Of a stretch of 64,000 nt of DNA, positions 1 to 9,642 are shown piece after piece. This DNA comes from Photobacterium iliopiscarium. Lineage in GTDB: Bacteria; Pseudomonadota; Gammaproteobacteria; Enterobacterales; Vibrionaceae. Position 1 is the stretch's first letter. The number at the start of each line of letters is the position of its first letter. The DNA lies in contig NZ_PYOO01000002.1 in assembly GCF_003026395.1 (NCBI RefSeq), forward strand, positions 372,001-436,000, given 5' to 3'. Below the pieces are notes generated by a model that ran no database searches, was not told the DNA's origin, and saw only the letters and a list, made by a program, of their open reading frames with translations. The position numbers were made by a program, and so were the translations under genes.

Positions 1-567
1 ACGAAGCGGAATCACTTGCTGCTCAAGGCCATGATCCGTTATATTCTGCTCAGCAACAGCTAACGCATCTACCGAAATATCAACGATATCAACTTCTGCC
101 TCAGGGAACATGTGTGCACAAGCAATACCGATGCAACCACTGCCCGTACACAGATCCATGATACGTGTTGGTTCTTGTTGTAAAAATGGTTCAAAACGGT
201 TTTCAATGAGCTCGCCAATCGGTGAACGTGGCACGAGTACACGTTCATCCACGAAGAACTCCATACCGCAAAAGTAGGCAACATTCGTTAAGTATGATAC
301 GGGTGTACGATCATTGATTCGACGCATAACACGCTCAACAATACGATGACGCTCACTGCTTGTTAAACGCGAGTTACGTACTTCCGGTGGAACATCCAAC
401 GGTAAGTAAACTGTCGGTAATACCAGTTGCACGGCTTCATCCCATGCATTGTCTGTACCATGACCGTAAAATAGGCCAGCAGCATTAAAACGGCTTACCG
501 TCCAACGTAGCATGTCCTGCAATGTGTGAAGTTCGCTGACAGCTTCGTCGACAAAAATCTTATCCAA
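1..567 (-). CDS. prmB: PrmB, 50S ribosomal protein L3 glutamine N5-methyltransferase (partial, C-terminus outside window)
   Basis: PrmB methylates the glutamine of the GGQ-like motif of ribosomal protein L3, using S-adenosylmethionine. Only the first 189 codons are in the window; family members are about 310 residues, so the catalytic NPPY motif lies outside. The visible part has the N-terminal helical domain, starting [19 protein letters not shown], which is nearly identical to the E. coli protein as I remember it, and the SAM-binding motif I ([12 protein letters not shown]). The start is TTG at 567-565, chosen because a perfect GGAGG (577-573) sits 5 nt upstream and the N-terminus aligns with the family. 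It is divergent from smrB, the usual arrangement in this group. Confidence 0.95.
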   Translation of the reverse strand, partial: MDKIFVDEAVSELHTLQDMLRWTVSRFNAAGLFYGHGTDNAWDEAVQLVLPTVYLPLDVPPEVRNSRLTSSERHRIVERVMRRINDRTPVSYLTNVAYFCGMEFFVDERVLVPRSPIGELIENRFEPFLQQEPTRIMDLCTGSGCIGIACAHMFPEAEVDIVDISVDALAVAEQNITDHGLEQQVIPLR

Positions 568-620
568 AATAGCCTCCGATAAACGCTACAATACCACTAT
601 ATAATTGTTGGAATTTTATT

Positions 621-1151
621 ATGAGTAACAAAAATTCACAGCTTGAAGATGATTTTGGCCTCTTCAAGGCAGAGGTAAAAGACGTAAAAAAGTTCACGCA
701 TGATACCATAATCACGCCTCGTCAACAGAACTCAAAAGCGGATAAAGCAAAAGTGATGGGCAAAGAGACTCAAAATCATGAGTTTTATTTCTCAGATGAG
801 TTTGAACCCCATCTTAGCGACACGGGTCCAACCCAATATGCGCGTGATGGTGTGTCTAAGTATGAAGTGAAAAAATTACGTCGTGGGGTGTATGTACCTG
901 ATATTTACCTTGATATGCACGGTATGACGCAGCAGGAAGCAAAACGTGAGTTAGCGGCAATGATAGCAGCTTGCATAAAAGAGCATGTCTCATGTGCCTG
1001 TGTGATGCACGGTATTGGTAAATATATTTTGAAACAAAAAACACCAATGTGGTTAGCACAACATCCTGATGTGATGGCTTTTCACCAAGCACCCTTAGAG
1101 TTTGGCGGTGCTGGTGCATTGCTGGTGTTAATTGATATACCGGAGCGTTAA
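621..1151 (+). CDS. smrB: SmrB, ribosome-rescue endonuclease (Smr domain)
   Basis: This 176-residue protein matches the gammaproteobacterial SmrB (YfcN) family. SmrB is recruited to collided ribosomes, where it cleaves mRNA so that stalled ribosomes can be rescued. Residues 1-85 form the N-terminal extension, including the YFSDEF motif typical of the family. The Smr domain follows from about residue 90, with the D98-M-H100 catalytic-type motif and the HGIGK loop (130-134). Length and motifs are intact. It is transcribed away from prmB, and its stop codon overlaps the convergent stop of the lipoprotein gene by 4 nt. The Shine-Dalgarno is weak (GGA about 8 nt before ATG). Confidence 0.95.
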   Translation: MSNKNSQLEDDFGLFKAEVKDVKKFTHDTIITPRQQNSKADKAKVMGKETQNHEFYFSDEFEPHLSDTGPTQYARDGVSKYEVKKLRRGVYVPDIYLDMHGMTQQEAKRELAAMIAACIKEHVSCACVMHGIGKYILKQKTPMWLAQHPDVMAFHQAPLEFGGAGALLVLIDIPER

Positions 1152-1513
1152 TATCTTGGTTTTACCATATGACCAACTTTAACGACTTTACCACGGTTAA
1201 ATAACGTCACCTCTCCTGTCTCACAGACTTTAAGACGTTTTTTAACTGCGGTTTCAACAAAAAAATATTCACAATCATCATTACGGGCACTATCAATACG
1301 AGCAAAAATGACCAAGGGCGGCGCCCCTACTTCATTAGAATAGTTAGCAAAGGTTAAGCTACTGCCTGTTTGTGAAATATGCATGCCTTCAGTTTGCCCG
1401 TCTGACCATTTCACCATACCGTTAGCAGAAATACGAACCGGCTCACCCACACTGCACCCTGCTGTAAACAATAAACCTATCAGTGCCACAATCCCAAATT
1501 TAGCCATGATCAT
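1148..1513 (-). CDS. Small putative lipoprotein of unknown function
   Basis: The 121-residue product begins with a short hydrophobic signal followed by a lipobox (LFTAGC, Cys20), so it should be a type II signal-peptide lipoprotein. The mature part is about 100 residues, with two further cysteines (in DDCEYFF and KVCETG) that could form a disulfide in the periplasm. I do not recognise a named domain. An alternative start two codons later (MAKFG) is equally plausible. It lies 10 nt downstream of sixA on the same strand, so the two may be cotranscribed, and its end overlaps the smrB stop codon. Confidence 0.7.
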   Translation of the reverse strand: MIMAKFGIVALIGLLFTAGCSVGEPVRISANGMVKWSDGQTEGMHISQTGSSLTFANYSNEVGAPPLVIFARIDSARNDDCEYFFVETAVKKRLKVCETGEVTLFNRGKVVKVGHMVKPRY

Positions 1514-1523
1514 TTATTGTCCA

Positions 1524-1997
1524 TTATTTATGCGGTTGGTGCTGCCACAACAATTTGCTCTGTCCTGATTGTGGATCATAATCAATCGCTGCAATCGCTG
1601 AAGTTAAAAACATCGGTGGTTGTAAGCCTGCGACTAATTCCGCAGTTAAATACCCCACTAATGGTAAATGTGAGATCAGCAACAATGATTGTGGCTGCTC
1701 AGTTTCAATGGTCGCTTTAATATATTCAGCAACCGTTTCAGCATCACCATAAGGAGTAATGTCTTCTACACTACCCACTTGAGTGGCTGTAGGTAAAATA
1801 TCGACCATTGCATGCCACGTTTGCTGAGCGCGTAAATAAGGACTCACCCACACCTGATCCAACTCACCCTTTAAATGTGATGCCAATAATGTTGCCATCT
1901 GTTGTGATTGGGCAATACCACGCGCAGTTAATGGGCGCTCAGCATCACTGGCGGCAAAATTCTCAGCTTCACCATGACGCATAATATAAATTTGCAT
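1524..1997 (-). CDS. sixA: SixA, phosphohistidine phosphatase
   Basis: SixA is a small histidine-phosphatase-superfamily enzyme that dephosphorylates phosphohistidine on carrier proteins (ArcB HPt domain; more recently NPr of the nitrogen PTS). The RHG signature is at the very N-terminus (MQIYIMRHGEAE), with catalytic His8 and the second conserved His in LLISHLPLVG. The open frame extends 15 codons further upstream, but the family starts exactly at MQIY, so the ATG at 1997 is chosen; this gives 157 residues, the normal length. Its position near fadIJ is conserved in many gammaproteobacteria. Confidence 0.93.
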   Translation of the reverse strand: MQIYIMRHGEAENFAASDAERPLTARGIAQSQQMATLLASHLKGELDQVWVSPYLRAQQTWHAMVDILPTATQVGSVEDITPYGDAETVAEYIKATIETEQPQSLLLISHLPLVGYLTAELVAGLQPPMFLTSAIAAIDYDPQSGQSKLLWQHQPHK

Positions 1998-2273
1998 AAA
2001 TACTTCGATAACCTCAGTTAAACAATTGCAGATCCTACTCACATTATCGAGTGGGTCGATTATTATTACATGCTTTTATTATTGGAATAACCATAGAGTT
2101 TTAATTCTGTGGTTAAGCTTACGATTTAACGATTATCTTAGCTAAGTAATAATTGATTCATTTATTTGTTAACAAAAATGTGACTTATTATTCATCTAAT
2201 CGCATCTTCAATTTGCCAGCCTGAATATTGAACGTCATACTTAACCTAATTCCCTCAAAAATAGGCTCTTCCT

Positions 2274-5039
2274 GTGCATACTAGCCCTAACGATCATAAG
2301 CAGTATCGCTACCTCACTTTAGCGAATGAACTTCGAGTACTGCTCGTTCATGATGCTGAAGCGCCTCGCTCTGCTGCTGCATTGTCTGTCGAAATAGGTC
2401 ACTTTGATGATCCAATGGATCGTCAAGGTATGGCACATTTCCTTGAGCATATGTTATTTCTTGGCACCGAGAAATACCCGCGTGTCGGTGAATTCCAAAC
2501 ATTTATCAACCGTAACGGTGGTAGCAATAATGCATGGACAGGTACGGAAAACACCACCTTTTTCTTTGAGATCAGCCCTCATACTTTTGAAGAGGGATTA
2601 GATCGCTTTGGGCAATTTTTTACCGCCCCATTATTTAATGAAGATGCGGTAGATAAAGAACGTCAAGCTGTTGATTCTGAATATAAGTTAAAAATAAAAG
2701 ACGATGTTCGACGTTTATATCAAGTACAAAAAGAAACCATTAACCAAGCTCACCCTTTCGCTAAATTTTCGGTCGGTGATCTCACCACCCTTGACGATCG
2801 TAATGATCAATCAGTCCGCGATGATTTATTAGCGTTTTACCATCAGCATTATTCTGCTGATGTTATGGGCTTGGTGTTATTAGGTCCACAATCGCTAGAT
2901 GAATTAGAGCAGTACACCCAAGCATTCTTTAGTCATATTCCCAACGCTACTGCTAAAAAAGTAGCAATCGACGTGCCATTTGTTACTGAAAACGAGTGCC
3001 AGAAGTTCATTCAAATTGAACCTATAAAAGAATTGCGTAAATTAACCTTATCGTTTGCGCTGCCATCCGTCGATGAACACTACCAAATTAAACCCTTATC
3101 TTATATTGCTCATTTATTGGGTAATGAAGGATCTGGCAGTTTAATGGCTATTTTAAAACAACGTGGTTTAATCAATACCCTTACCGCAGGTGGCGGCGTT
3201 AGTGGTAATAATTTCCGTGAATTTACCATTGGTTTAAATTTAACCCCTAAAGGCCAGCAACACACCGATGAAATTGTGCAGTGCGTGTTTGCCTTCATTG
3301 CACTCATAAAACAGCAAGGGTTAAATGCATGGCGTTATCAAGAAAAAAAATCAGTCTTAGAAATGGCATTTCGCTATCAAGAGAAAAGCCGTCCCCTTGA
3401 TACCGTCAGTTATCTGGTGATGAATTTACTGCATTACAACGCTGAAGATATTATCTACGGCGATTATATGATGGAAGGCTATGATCAAGATTTACTTGAA
3501 CAACTATTGGCTTACTTTTCCGTCAGTAATATGCGACTAACGTTAGTGGCACAAGGTGGATATTACGATCGCGTCGCGGCTTGGTATGATACTCCTTACT
3601 CAGTAACGCCATTTACCGCACAGCAAATTGAAAGCTGGACCAATGTCAGTCTTGATGCTGAATTCTTATTACCAGAGCCTAATATTTATTTGTGCGAACA
3701 ATTTGAACCATTAGCACTTGAAGCAGGTTCAGAACTACCACCACAATTAATTCAAGATCTACCCGGTTTTCGTTTATGGCATAAACAAGAGCATGATTTT
3801 CGAGTACCAAAAGGCATTGTCTATGTCGCGATTGATAGCCCACACGCGGTAAGCTCAACCATCAATATTGTCAAAACACGGTTATGTGTCGAGTTACTAT
3901 TAGAAGCCATTAATGAATCGGCTTATCCAGCTGAAATCGCAGGCATGTCTTATAATCTTTATGCTCATCAAGGTGGTGTAACCCTACAGCTTTCAGGCTT
4001 TAGTGAAAAACAACCTCAGTTGATGCGATTGATTTTAGAGCGTTTTGAAAATCGTCATTTTACCCAACAACGGTTTGATAATATCAAAGCGCAAATGTTG
4101 CGTAATTGGCGTAATGCGGCTGAAGATAAACCCATATCACAATTGTTTAATCAATTAACTGGCTTATTACAACCCAATAATCCGCCTTATCCTCATTTAA
4201 TTGAAGCGCTAGAAACCATCACTATTGATGAACTACCGCCATTTGTTGAGGCGATGTTTGCTGAAATACACATTGATGCTTTTGTCTATGGTAATTGGAT
4301 CAAAAAAGATGCGTTAGCCCTAGCTGAAACATTAAAAGATGCCTTTAGAGTCACCGATCAATTATACGGTGAGTCACAACGCCCATTAGTGCATTTAGAA
4401 GACAGTGGTACGTTAACCTATGAGTTAGATTGTCATCATGAAGACTCAGCTATTTTGATGTATTACCAATCGCGCCAAACAACACCTCAAAAAATTGCCA
4501 TTTACACGCTGGCAAACCATTTAATGTCGACTACGTTTTTCCATGAATTACGTACCAAGCAACAACTCGGCTATATGGTAGGTACGGGTAATTTACCCTT
4601 AAATCGCCACCCAGGATTGATCTTATACATTCAATCTCCCGTAGCGGAGCCAAGTTACTTATCTGATGCTATTGACGACTTTACTAATGCGTTTGCATTG
4701 GTGTTATTAGAGCTAAACGAAGCTCAGTGGCAAGCCAGTAAAAAAGGATTAATTGCACAGATATCTGAACCCGATACCAACCTACGTTCTCGTGCACAAC
4801 GGTTCTGGGTCAGTATTGGTAATAAAGATGAAGATTTTAATCAACGCCAATTAGTGGTCGATAAACTAAAAAAACTAAGCCGAGCCGATATGATTAAATT
4901 TATTGTTGATACGGTTAAGCCACGAACAGCAAATCGGTTAGTCATGTATTACACAGGCAAAACACACCATGATGCAGAGCCTTTAATGATCGGTAAAGCA
5001 ATTGAATCTATAGCGGATTTCCAAAAAAACGCTTACTAA
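2274..5039 (+). CDS. M16 family (pitrilysin/insulinase-type) zinc metallopeptidase
   Basis: The 921-residue protein belongs to the M16A insulinase/pitrilysin family, which degrades peptides inside a large closed chamber. The inverted zinc motif HFLEH is at residues 55-59, and the third zinc ligand is Glu136 (ERQAVDSEYK), the spacing expected for M16. The rest matches the four-domain layout, with the inactive C-terminal half carrying the substrate-binding segment RTKQQLGYMVGTG. The start is GTG at 2274, and the family-typical SPNDHKQYRYLTL follows at once. Unlike E. coli pitrilysin (PtrA), no signal peptide is visible, so it is probably cytoplasmic. It is followed by a strong terminator and appears monocistronic. 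Confidence 0.93.
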   Translation: MHTSPNDHKQYRYLTLANELRVLLVHDAEAPRSAAALSVEIGHFDDPMDRQGMAHFLEHMLFLGTEKYPRVGEFQTFINRNGGSNNAWTGTENTTFFFEISPHTFEEGLDRFGQFFTAPLFNEDAVDKERQAVDSEYKLKIKDDVRRLYQVQKETINQAHPFAKFSVGDLTTLDDRNDQSVRDDLLAFYHQHYSADVMGLVLLGPQSLDELEQYTQAFFSHIPNATAKKVAIDVPFVTENECQKFIQIEPIKELRKLTLSFALPSVDEHYQIKPLSYIAHLLGNEGSGSLMAILKQRGLINTLTAGGGVSGNNFREFTIGLNLTPKGQQHTDEIVQCVFAFIALIKQQGLNAWRYQEKKSVLEMAFRYQEKSRPLDTVSYLVMNLLHYNAEDIIYGDYMMEGYDQDLLEQLLAYFSVSNMRLTLVAQGGYYDRVAAWYDTPYSVTPFTAQQIESWTNVSLDAEFLLPEPNIYLCEQFEPLALEAGSELPPQLIQDLPGFRLWHKQEHDFRVPKGIVYVAIDSPHAVSSTINIVKTRLCVELLLEAINESAYPAEIAGMSYNLYAHQGGVTLQLSGFSEKQPQLMRLILERFENRHFTQQRFDNIKAQMLRNWRNAAEDKPISQLFNQLTGLLQPNNPPYPHLIEALETITIDELPPFVEAMFAEIHIDAFVYGNWIKKDALALAETLKDAFRVTDQLYGESQRPLVHLEDSGTLTYELDCHHEDSAILMYYQSRQTTPQKIAIYTLANHLMSTTFFHELRTKQQLGYMVGTGNLPLNRHPGLILYIQSPVAEPSYLSDAIDDFTNAFALVLLELNEAQWQASKKGLIAQISEPDTNLRSRAQRFWVSIGNKDEDFNQRQLVVDKLKKLSRADMIKFIVDTVKPRTANRLVMYYTGKTHHDAEPLMIGKAIESIADFQKNAY

Positions 5040-5046
5040 ATAAAAG

Positions 5047-5077
5047 ACCCCATTTATATTGAATAAATGGGGTTTTT
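5047..5077 (+). terminator. Rho-independent terminator of the M16 peptidase gene
   Basis: Perfect 11-bp stem (ACCCCATTTAT / ATAAATGGGGT) with a 5-nt loop, followed by a T-rich tail, 7 nt after the stop codon. Confidence 0.93.
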
Positions 5078-5258
5078 ATTTTGCACAATAATATTATGTG
5101 ATTTTTTTATGTTAAAAATAGCTTTCATAATATTTCAGTAGCCAAATAAGCCCCCTTCAATCCATAATATTTATCTCGAATATATCGCCATTACTATCAC
5201 TAATTAATATAGATAGAAATACCTACGATAATAACGAATAGATTAGAAGAGGACTCAC

Positions 5259-5540
5259 GTGACACAACGATGCCCACATTGCCAAATTGAAATACACGCA
5301 CCCAAACTACATGCGTATGAAGATAATTTTGTTTGCCCGCATTGTGCTGCCACATTATCCCACAGCCAAATTGATATCTTTCTCTATGCTTTCTGTTTTA
5401 TTGCATTGAGTGCATTGCTACTGATATTAGTGGGCCATGTAAATGCTTTTATTGCGTTAGCCTTTGCTGCTGTCGGTTATCGTCTTTGTCGCAGTAAATT
5501 ATTTGAATCTCACTTCCGTTTAATTCGCTGTACGTACTAA
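5259..5540 (+). CDS. Small zinc-ribbon membrane protein, unknown function
   Basis: The 93-residue protein starts with two CPHC motifs (residues 5-8 and 26-29), a four-cysteine zinc ribbon, followed by a strongly hydrophobic stretch (about 41-75) long enough for one or two membrane helices. A basic tail contains further cysteines. The start is GTG at 5259, with an AGAGGA ribosome-binding site 6 nt upstream. I do not recognise a functional family. It stands alone between the M16 peptidase terminator and fadJ, convergent with fadJ. A cytoplasmic zinc ribbon tethered to the inner membrane is inferred from the topology. Confidence 0.75.
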   Translation: MTQRCPHCQIEIHAPKLHAYEDNFVCPHCAATLSHSQIDIFLYAFCFIALSALLLILVGHVNAFIALAFAAVGYRLCRSKLFESHFRLIRCTY

Positions 5541-5560
5541 TATTGAGATTTACATAATAA

Positions 5561-5587
5561 AAAGCCTGCATTTTCAGCAGGCTTCTT
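5561..5587 (-). terminator. Terminator of fadIJ (bidirectional)
   Basis: Stem AAGCCTGC / GCAGGCTT (5562-5569 with 5577-5584) and a 7-nt loop. On the minus strand it is followed by a T5 tract, so it best serves fadJ; it may also end the convergent zinc-ribbon gene. Confidence 0.88.
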
Positions 5588-5616
5588 GTTACTGAATATC
5601 AATAAAACGTGCCACG

Positions 5617-7719
5617 CTAATAAAACCGCTTTTCCGTTTTAGCCATCTCAACTAAGTAATCACAAGGTGCAAATCTCTCACCATGAGAGTCACTATATTG
5701 CCGCATCATATCAACCACCAAATCAATGCCTAAGTGATCCATATAACTAAACGGCCCACCAAGGAATGGCGGAAAACCAATACCAAATATAGCCCCAATA
5801 TCACCATCACGAGCAGATTTAATCACCCCTTCATGTAAACAGCGAGCCGCTTCATTAAGCATCATTAACGTACAACGAATAGAGATGTTGGCTTCGGTTA
5901 ATTGTTGTTCTGGCGTGATTCCAAGCAAGGTATAAACCGATTTATCCACATCTTTGTTATCGGTGTTATACAAATAGAACCCTTTGCCACTTTTTCTACC
6001 TTTACGCCCATCTTGTTGTAACACATCAAACATTGCAGGCGTCGCAAAACGCTCACCGAGCTCTGCGACCAAAATAGGACTGATCTTGGCACCAATATCT
6101 ACACCAACTTCATCGAGTAATGTGATGGGCCCAACAGGAAAACCGAAATTAAGTAAGGCGGTATCTATATGCTCGATAGGCTCGCCTGCTAATAATATTT
6201 GAGCCGCTTCATTCATATATGGAGCTAAAATACGATTAACATAAAAACCCGCTTTATCAGCAACGACAATCGGCGTTTTACCTTGTTTTTTGGCTAACGC
6301 AACCACGGTAGCAATGGTTGTTGCTGACGTTGTTGCATGCGGAATAACTTCCACTAATGGCATTTTTTCAACCGGGCTAAAATAGTGTAAACCAACAATA
6401 TTTTGTGGACGCTGCGCATTTGCTGCAATTTGATGAATCGGAATCGAGGACGTGTTAGTTGCAAAAATAGTGTGCTCTGATGTATTCGCTTCAATTTCTT
6501 GCACCATCTGCTGTTTCAGAGCGACATCTTCAAATACCGCTTCTATCACCACATCAGCATGCGCGATACCACGGTAATCAATGCTGCCTGTAATACGTAA
6601 CATCTGTTGCTGAAGTTGTGCTTTTCGAATAATACGCCGCTGACGTTGTTTATTTAAAATGGCATAGTTGTACGCTAATGCATGTTGAATCCCATCATTA
6701 GCGATATCTTTAATCCGTACCGCATAACCGGCTTTAATCGCAGAAACATGGGCAATACCACCGCCCATTAACCCACCCCCCAGTATTGCTATTCGTTCAA
6801 TATCAATCGGCTCAGCATTGGCACCGGTTTCTTTTTTCATCGCCGTAGTAGCAAAAAATATATTACGTAATGCCCGTGATTCAGGTGTCATCACCAAATT
6901 ACCAAACACTTTTGCTTCTTGTTCAAGCCCTTGCTCAATGCCTTTTTCTAAACCATATTTTACGGTATCTAAAATCGCATCAATGGCGGGATAACAACCT
7001 CGCGCTTTTTGTTGGGCTTTTTTAGTTGCTTGATCAAACACCACACTACGCCCAAAAGCATTACCGCCCATTGCCCAATCTTGAAATGAATGGGTACGAA
7101 TCGGTTTTGCCGTTAAAGCCACTTGTTCAGCCACTTGTAATAAAATACTCAACGGCACAACTTGATCGACTAACCCTTTTTTCAATGCTTGCTTTGCTCG
7201 TACTTGCTTACCCGTTAGCATTAGCTCTAAGCCATGAGCAACACCGATTAAGCGAGGTAAACGTTGAGTTCCACCAGAGCCGGGTAATAATCCTAATTGC
7301 ACTTCAGGTAAGCCTAAACGCGTAATATCATCGTCGGTACAAATTCGACTATGACACGCTAATGCCAATTCTAATCCCCCGCCTAAACACGGCCCATGAA
7401 TAGCAGCAACAACGTGAAGTGGTAAATCTTCAAGAGCAGCAAACAATTGTTGGCCTTTATTTGCCAATGCTTCTGCTTCAGTGGCAGTATGACAAGCGGC
7501 TAACATTCGAATATCAGCGCCAGCGATAAAATTATCGGATTTGCCGGAATAAACCACTAAACCTTTCAGTTCCAAGTGATCCTTTAATTCGCTTAACACT
7601 GATCCCACTTGATCAACAAAAGCCGCTTGTAAGGTATTCATTTTTTCATTGGCAACATCAATTTTAAGCCAACCAATGCCGTTATCACCATAAGACAAAC
7701 TAAATGCTGATTGTGTCAT
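5617..7719 (-). CDS. fadJ: FadJ, multifunctional fatty-acid oxidation alpha subunit
   Basis: FadJ carries the enoyl-CoA hydratase and 3-hydroxyacyl-CoA dehydrogenase activities of the second beta-oxidation complex, used with FadI and prominent under anaerobic conditions. The crotonase domain is N-terminal, with [12 protein letters not shown] at about residues 108-119 and the oxyanion-hole strand [14 protein letters not shown]. The dehydrogenase domain has its dinucleotide fold [10 protein letters not shown] at about 311-320 and the catalytic segment [13 protein letters not shown]. The open frame runs 16 codons upstream, but [10 protein letters not shown] aligns with the family. This ATG overlaps the fadI stop (TAATG), so translation is coupled. 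Length is 700 residues, close to the E. coli protein. Confidence 0.95.
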   Translation of the reverse strand: MTQSAFSLSYGDNGIGWLKIDVANEKMNTLQAAFVDQVGSVLSELKDHLELKGLVVYSGKSDNFIAGADIRMLAACHTATEAEALANKGQQLFAALEDLPLHVVAAIHGPCLGGGLELALACHSRICTDDDITRLGLPEVQLGLLPGSGGTQRLPRLIGVAHGLELMLTGKQVRAKQALKKGLVDQVVPLSILLQVAEQVALTAKPIRTHSFQDWAMGGNAFGRSVVFDQATKKAQQKARGCYPAIDAILDTVKYGLEKGIEQGLEQEAKVFGNLVMTPESRALRNIFFATTAMKKETGANAEPIDIERIAILGGGLMGGGIAHVSAIKAGYAVRIKDIANDGIQHALAYNYAILNKQRQRRIIRKAQLQQQMLRITGSIDYRGIAHADVVIEAVFEDVALKQQMVQEIEANTSEHTIFATNTSSIPIHQIAANAQRPQNIVGLHYFSPVEKMPLVEVIPHATTSATTIATVVALAKKQGKTPIVVADKAGFYVNRILAPYMNEAAQILLAGEPIEHIDTALLNFGFPVGPITLLDEVGVDIGAKISPILVAELGERFATPAMFDVLQQDGRKGRKSGKGFYLYNTDNKDVDKSVYTLLGITPEQQLTEANISIRCTLMMLNEAARCLHEGVIKSARDGDIGAIFGIGFPPFLGGPFSYMDHLGIDLVVDMMRQYSDSHGERFAPCDYLVEMAKTEKRFY

Positions 7720-9029
7720 TATTCTGCCTCCAAAATCATTGCAGCCCCAAGGCCACCCGCGGCACAAGCGGTGTTTAAAGCAAAACCACCGCCACGACGT
7801 TGTAATTCATGTAAGGTTTGAATAATCATTCTTGCACCAGTCGCAGCAAAAGGATGACCATAAGCAATTGAACCACCTAGCACATTAAACTTATCCATAT
7901 CGATATCACCAATAGCGCGATCTCGACCCAGTTTTTGTTGTGCAAATCGTTTAGAACCGAACATTTTTACATTGGCCAATGTTTGAGCGGCAAACGCTTC
8001 ATGCATATCAATTAAGGTTAAATCACCAAGGGTCAATCCAGCTCGCTCAAGGGCTAATGGACTGGCATAGGCGGGTCCCATTAACATATCTTCCGCAACA
8101 TCAATGGCAGCAAAGGCATAAGAACGAATATATCCAAGAGGGGTTAAACCTAATTCTTTTGCTCGCCCTTCTCGCATCAATAATATTGCCGCAGCACCAT
8201 CCGTTAATGGGGTCGAATTAGCCGCAGTAACACTGCCATGTAGACGATCAAATGCAGGTCTTAACTGAGCGTATGCTGCCAATGTTGAATCTTGACGAAC
8301 ATTATTATCACGATCAATCCATTGTTGGTAAGGTGCTGAAAATGCGGTTATTACTTCATCATCCAGTAAACCGTCTCGCCATGCTTGTGCCGCTAATATA
8401 TGGGAACGATGCGCAAAGGCATCTTGCTCTTCACGGCTAATCGCGTGACTTTTTGCCATTTGTTCTGCGGTTTGTCCCATGCTTAATCCCGTTGAATATT
8501 CAGCAACAGCGGGAGGAACAGGTATAAGATCTTTTACACCCAATGCACTGAGTAATTTCAACCGTGCAGGCATCGTTTTGGCTTTACTTAATGCTAATAA
8601 TGTCGCGGCCATTTTTTTACTGACCCCAATCGGAAGCATTGAGGTTGAATCAGCACCACCAGCAATACCAATATCAATCGAGCCCGCCATAATACTTTCT
8701 GTAATATTAACGGCGGCTTGAAAACTGGTCGCACAGGCACGGGTAACACTATAAGCATCGGTATGGAGATTCATACCCGTACCCAATACAATTTCACGCG
8801 CAATATTTGGAGCTTCTGGCATTTGTACAACCTGACCAAACACTACTTGTTCAATTAACTGTGGATCAAAATTAGCAGTTTGTAGCATTTCATTAACGGC
8901 TAACTTGCCAAGGTCAAGCGCAGATAGACGATCAAATGCGGTTGATTGACGTGCGAATGGTGTCCGTAACCCGCTAACAATAGCAATACGTTCACCGTTA
9001 CGTGTGGTGATATGTTGAATACCCGTCAT
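7719..9029 (-). CDS. fadI: FadI, 3-ketoacyl-CoA thiolase
   Basis: FadI performs the last step of the beta-oxidation cycle, cleaving 3-ketoacyl-CoA to acetyl-CoA and a shortened acyl-CoA, in a complex with FadJ. The 436-residue thiolase has the nucleophilic Cys99 ([10 protein letters not shown]), the [10 protein letters not shown] histidine motif and the C-terminal CAAGGLG motif with the second active cysteine (Cys422). An AAGGAG ribosome-binding site lies 6 nt before ATG. It is the first gene of fadIJ. A FadR-like box over the promoter suggests repression in the absence of long-chain acyl-CoA. Confidence 0.95.
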   Translation of the reverse strand: MTGIQHITTRNGERIAIVSGLRTPFARQSTAFDRLSALDLGKLAVNEMLQTANFDPQLIEQVVFGQVVQMPEAPNIAREIVLGTGMNLHTDAYSVTRACATSFQAAVNITESIMAGSIDIGIAGGADSTSMLPIGVSKKMAATLLALSKAKTMPARLKLLSALGVKDLIPVPPAVAEYSTGLSMGQTAEQMAKSHAISREEQDAFAHRSHILAAQAWRDGLLDDEVITAFSAPYQQWIDRDNNVRQDSTLAAYAQLRPAFDRLHGSVTAANSTPLTDGAAAILLMREGRAKELGLTPLGYIRSYAFAAIDVAEDMLMGPAYASPLALERAGLTLGDLTLIDMHEAFAAQTLANVKMFGSKRFAQQKLGRDRAIGDIDMDKFNVLGGSIAYGHPFAATGARMIIQTLHELQRRGGGFALNTACAAGGLGAAMILEAE

Positions 9030-9067
9030 CGCAACTCCTTGTCACAATTATAATTAACCTCAAGTAC

Positions 9068-9105
9068 GAGGTCAGACCACATAATTGTAACCATAAAGCT
9101 GTCAA
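9068..9105 (-). promoter_or_regulatory. fadIJ promoter with overlapping FadR-like operator
   Basis: On the minus strand a perfect TTGACA (9105-9100), a 16-nt spacer and a weaker TATGTG -10 (9083-9078) are followed within the start region by GGTCNGACC (9078-9070). This is the palindromic core of the FadR operator (consensus TGGTNCGACCA). The box covers the -10 and probable start point, as expected for repression. FadR control of fad genes is established for the family; binding here is inferred. Confidence 0.5.
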
Positions 9106-9269
9106 AAAAAAACATTTGTTTAAAAAGGATACTAAATTGGCGTTTATTTCTAAAATAAATAGACGTTAATATTGGCTATAAAATAAAAAAGATCGATACT
9201 GTTACGGTTTAATTACAATAAAAGAAAAGAGTGGCTTGGAAGGTGTGTATACCGAGGTGAAATTTAAAC

Positions 9270-9299
9270 AAAAAAAAACCACACCCTTAGGTATGGTTT
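9270..9299 (-). terminator. Intrinsic terminator on the minus strand with no protein gene upstream
   Basis: Stem AAACCA-C-ACC with GGT-A-TGGTTT (one mismatch) and a CTTA loop. Nine consecutive T follow in the minus direction. It ends the candidate small RNA. Confidence 0.65.
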
Positions 9300-9555
9300 G
9301 AATTCACGCAGAAAGTAATCAATCAGCGTAATAAAATAATCAATTAACATAAAGCCAATTGCAAATCAGGAAAAACCTGATAGGAGAAAGTAAAGTCAGC
9401 CTTCAAAAGGAAGTTGTCATCTTGCTCAACAGACGGGATTAACTATCATTAAGTTATTCAACCTAACCATAGCCGTACCATCAGATGACGCGACTACTAT
9501 AACCTACCACTCAAAACAGAATTTGCACCAGATCAATTTTATTGCGGTTTATGCT
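9270..9555 (-). ncRNA. Candidate small RNA (or attenuated leader) between fadI and the ECF sigma gene
   Basis: No protein gene lies on the minus strand between 9030 and 9642, yet this stretch ends in an intrinsic terminator (hairpin then T9) and begins 7 nt after a good -10/-35 pair. The predicted transcript is about 285 nt. It has a TCAGG/CCTGA hairpin (9366-9380) with a five-base loop, flanked by a pyrimidine-rich segment (TTTACTTTCTCCT in the RNA sense) that could pair with ribosome-binding sites. This layout resembles Hfq-dependent small RNAs. I do not recognise it as a named RNA. It could instead be a long fadI leader with premature termination, since fadI starts about 240 nt downstream on the same strand. 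Confidence 0.45.
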
Positions 9556-9561
9556 CTCTAA

Positions 9562-9590
9562 ATTATAAAAAACATAATACATCGTCTAAA
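9562..9590 (-). promoter_or_regulatory. Candidate sigma-70 promoter of the small RNA
   Basis: On the minus strand TTTAGA (9590-9585), a 17-nt spacer and a perfect TATAAT (9567-9562). The predicted start is near 9555. Confidence 0.45.
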
Positions 9591-9642
9591 GGCTATTAGA
9601 TGACATCATTAATTGATGCAATAACGCTAAACAGGCACATCA

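Noticed and set aside
600..605. TATAAT as a -10 box for smrB
   Set aside because: The implied start would leave almost no leader and no space for the ribosome-binding site, and no -35 is found at 17 nt.
856..1119. 87-codon minus-strand frame
   Set aside because: Shadow of smrB, whose Smr domain is unmistakable.
7720..7767. Sixteen extra N-terminal codons for fadJ
   Set aside because: They overlap the end of fadI in another frame and have no similarity to FadJ; the TAATG junction gives the normal start.
9104..9112. A9 tract upstream of fadI as a phase-variable element
   Set aside because: It lies just outside the -35 box, not in the spacer, and A/T runs of this length are common in AT-rich intergenic DNA.
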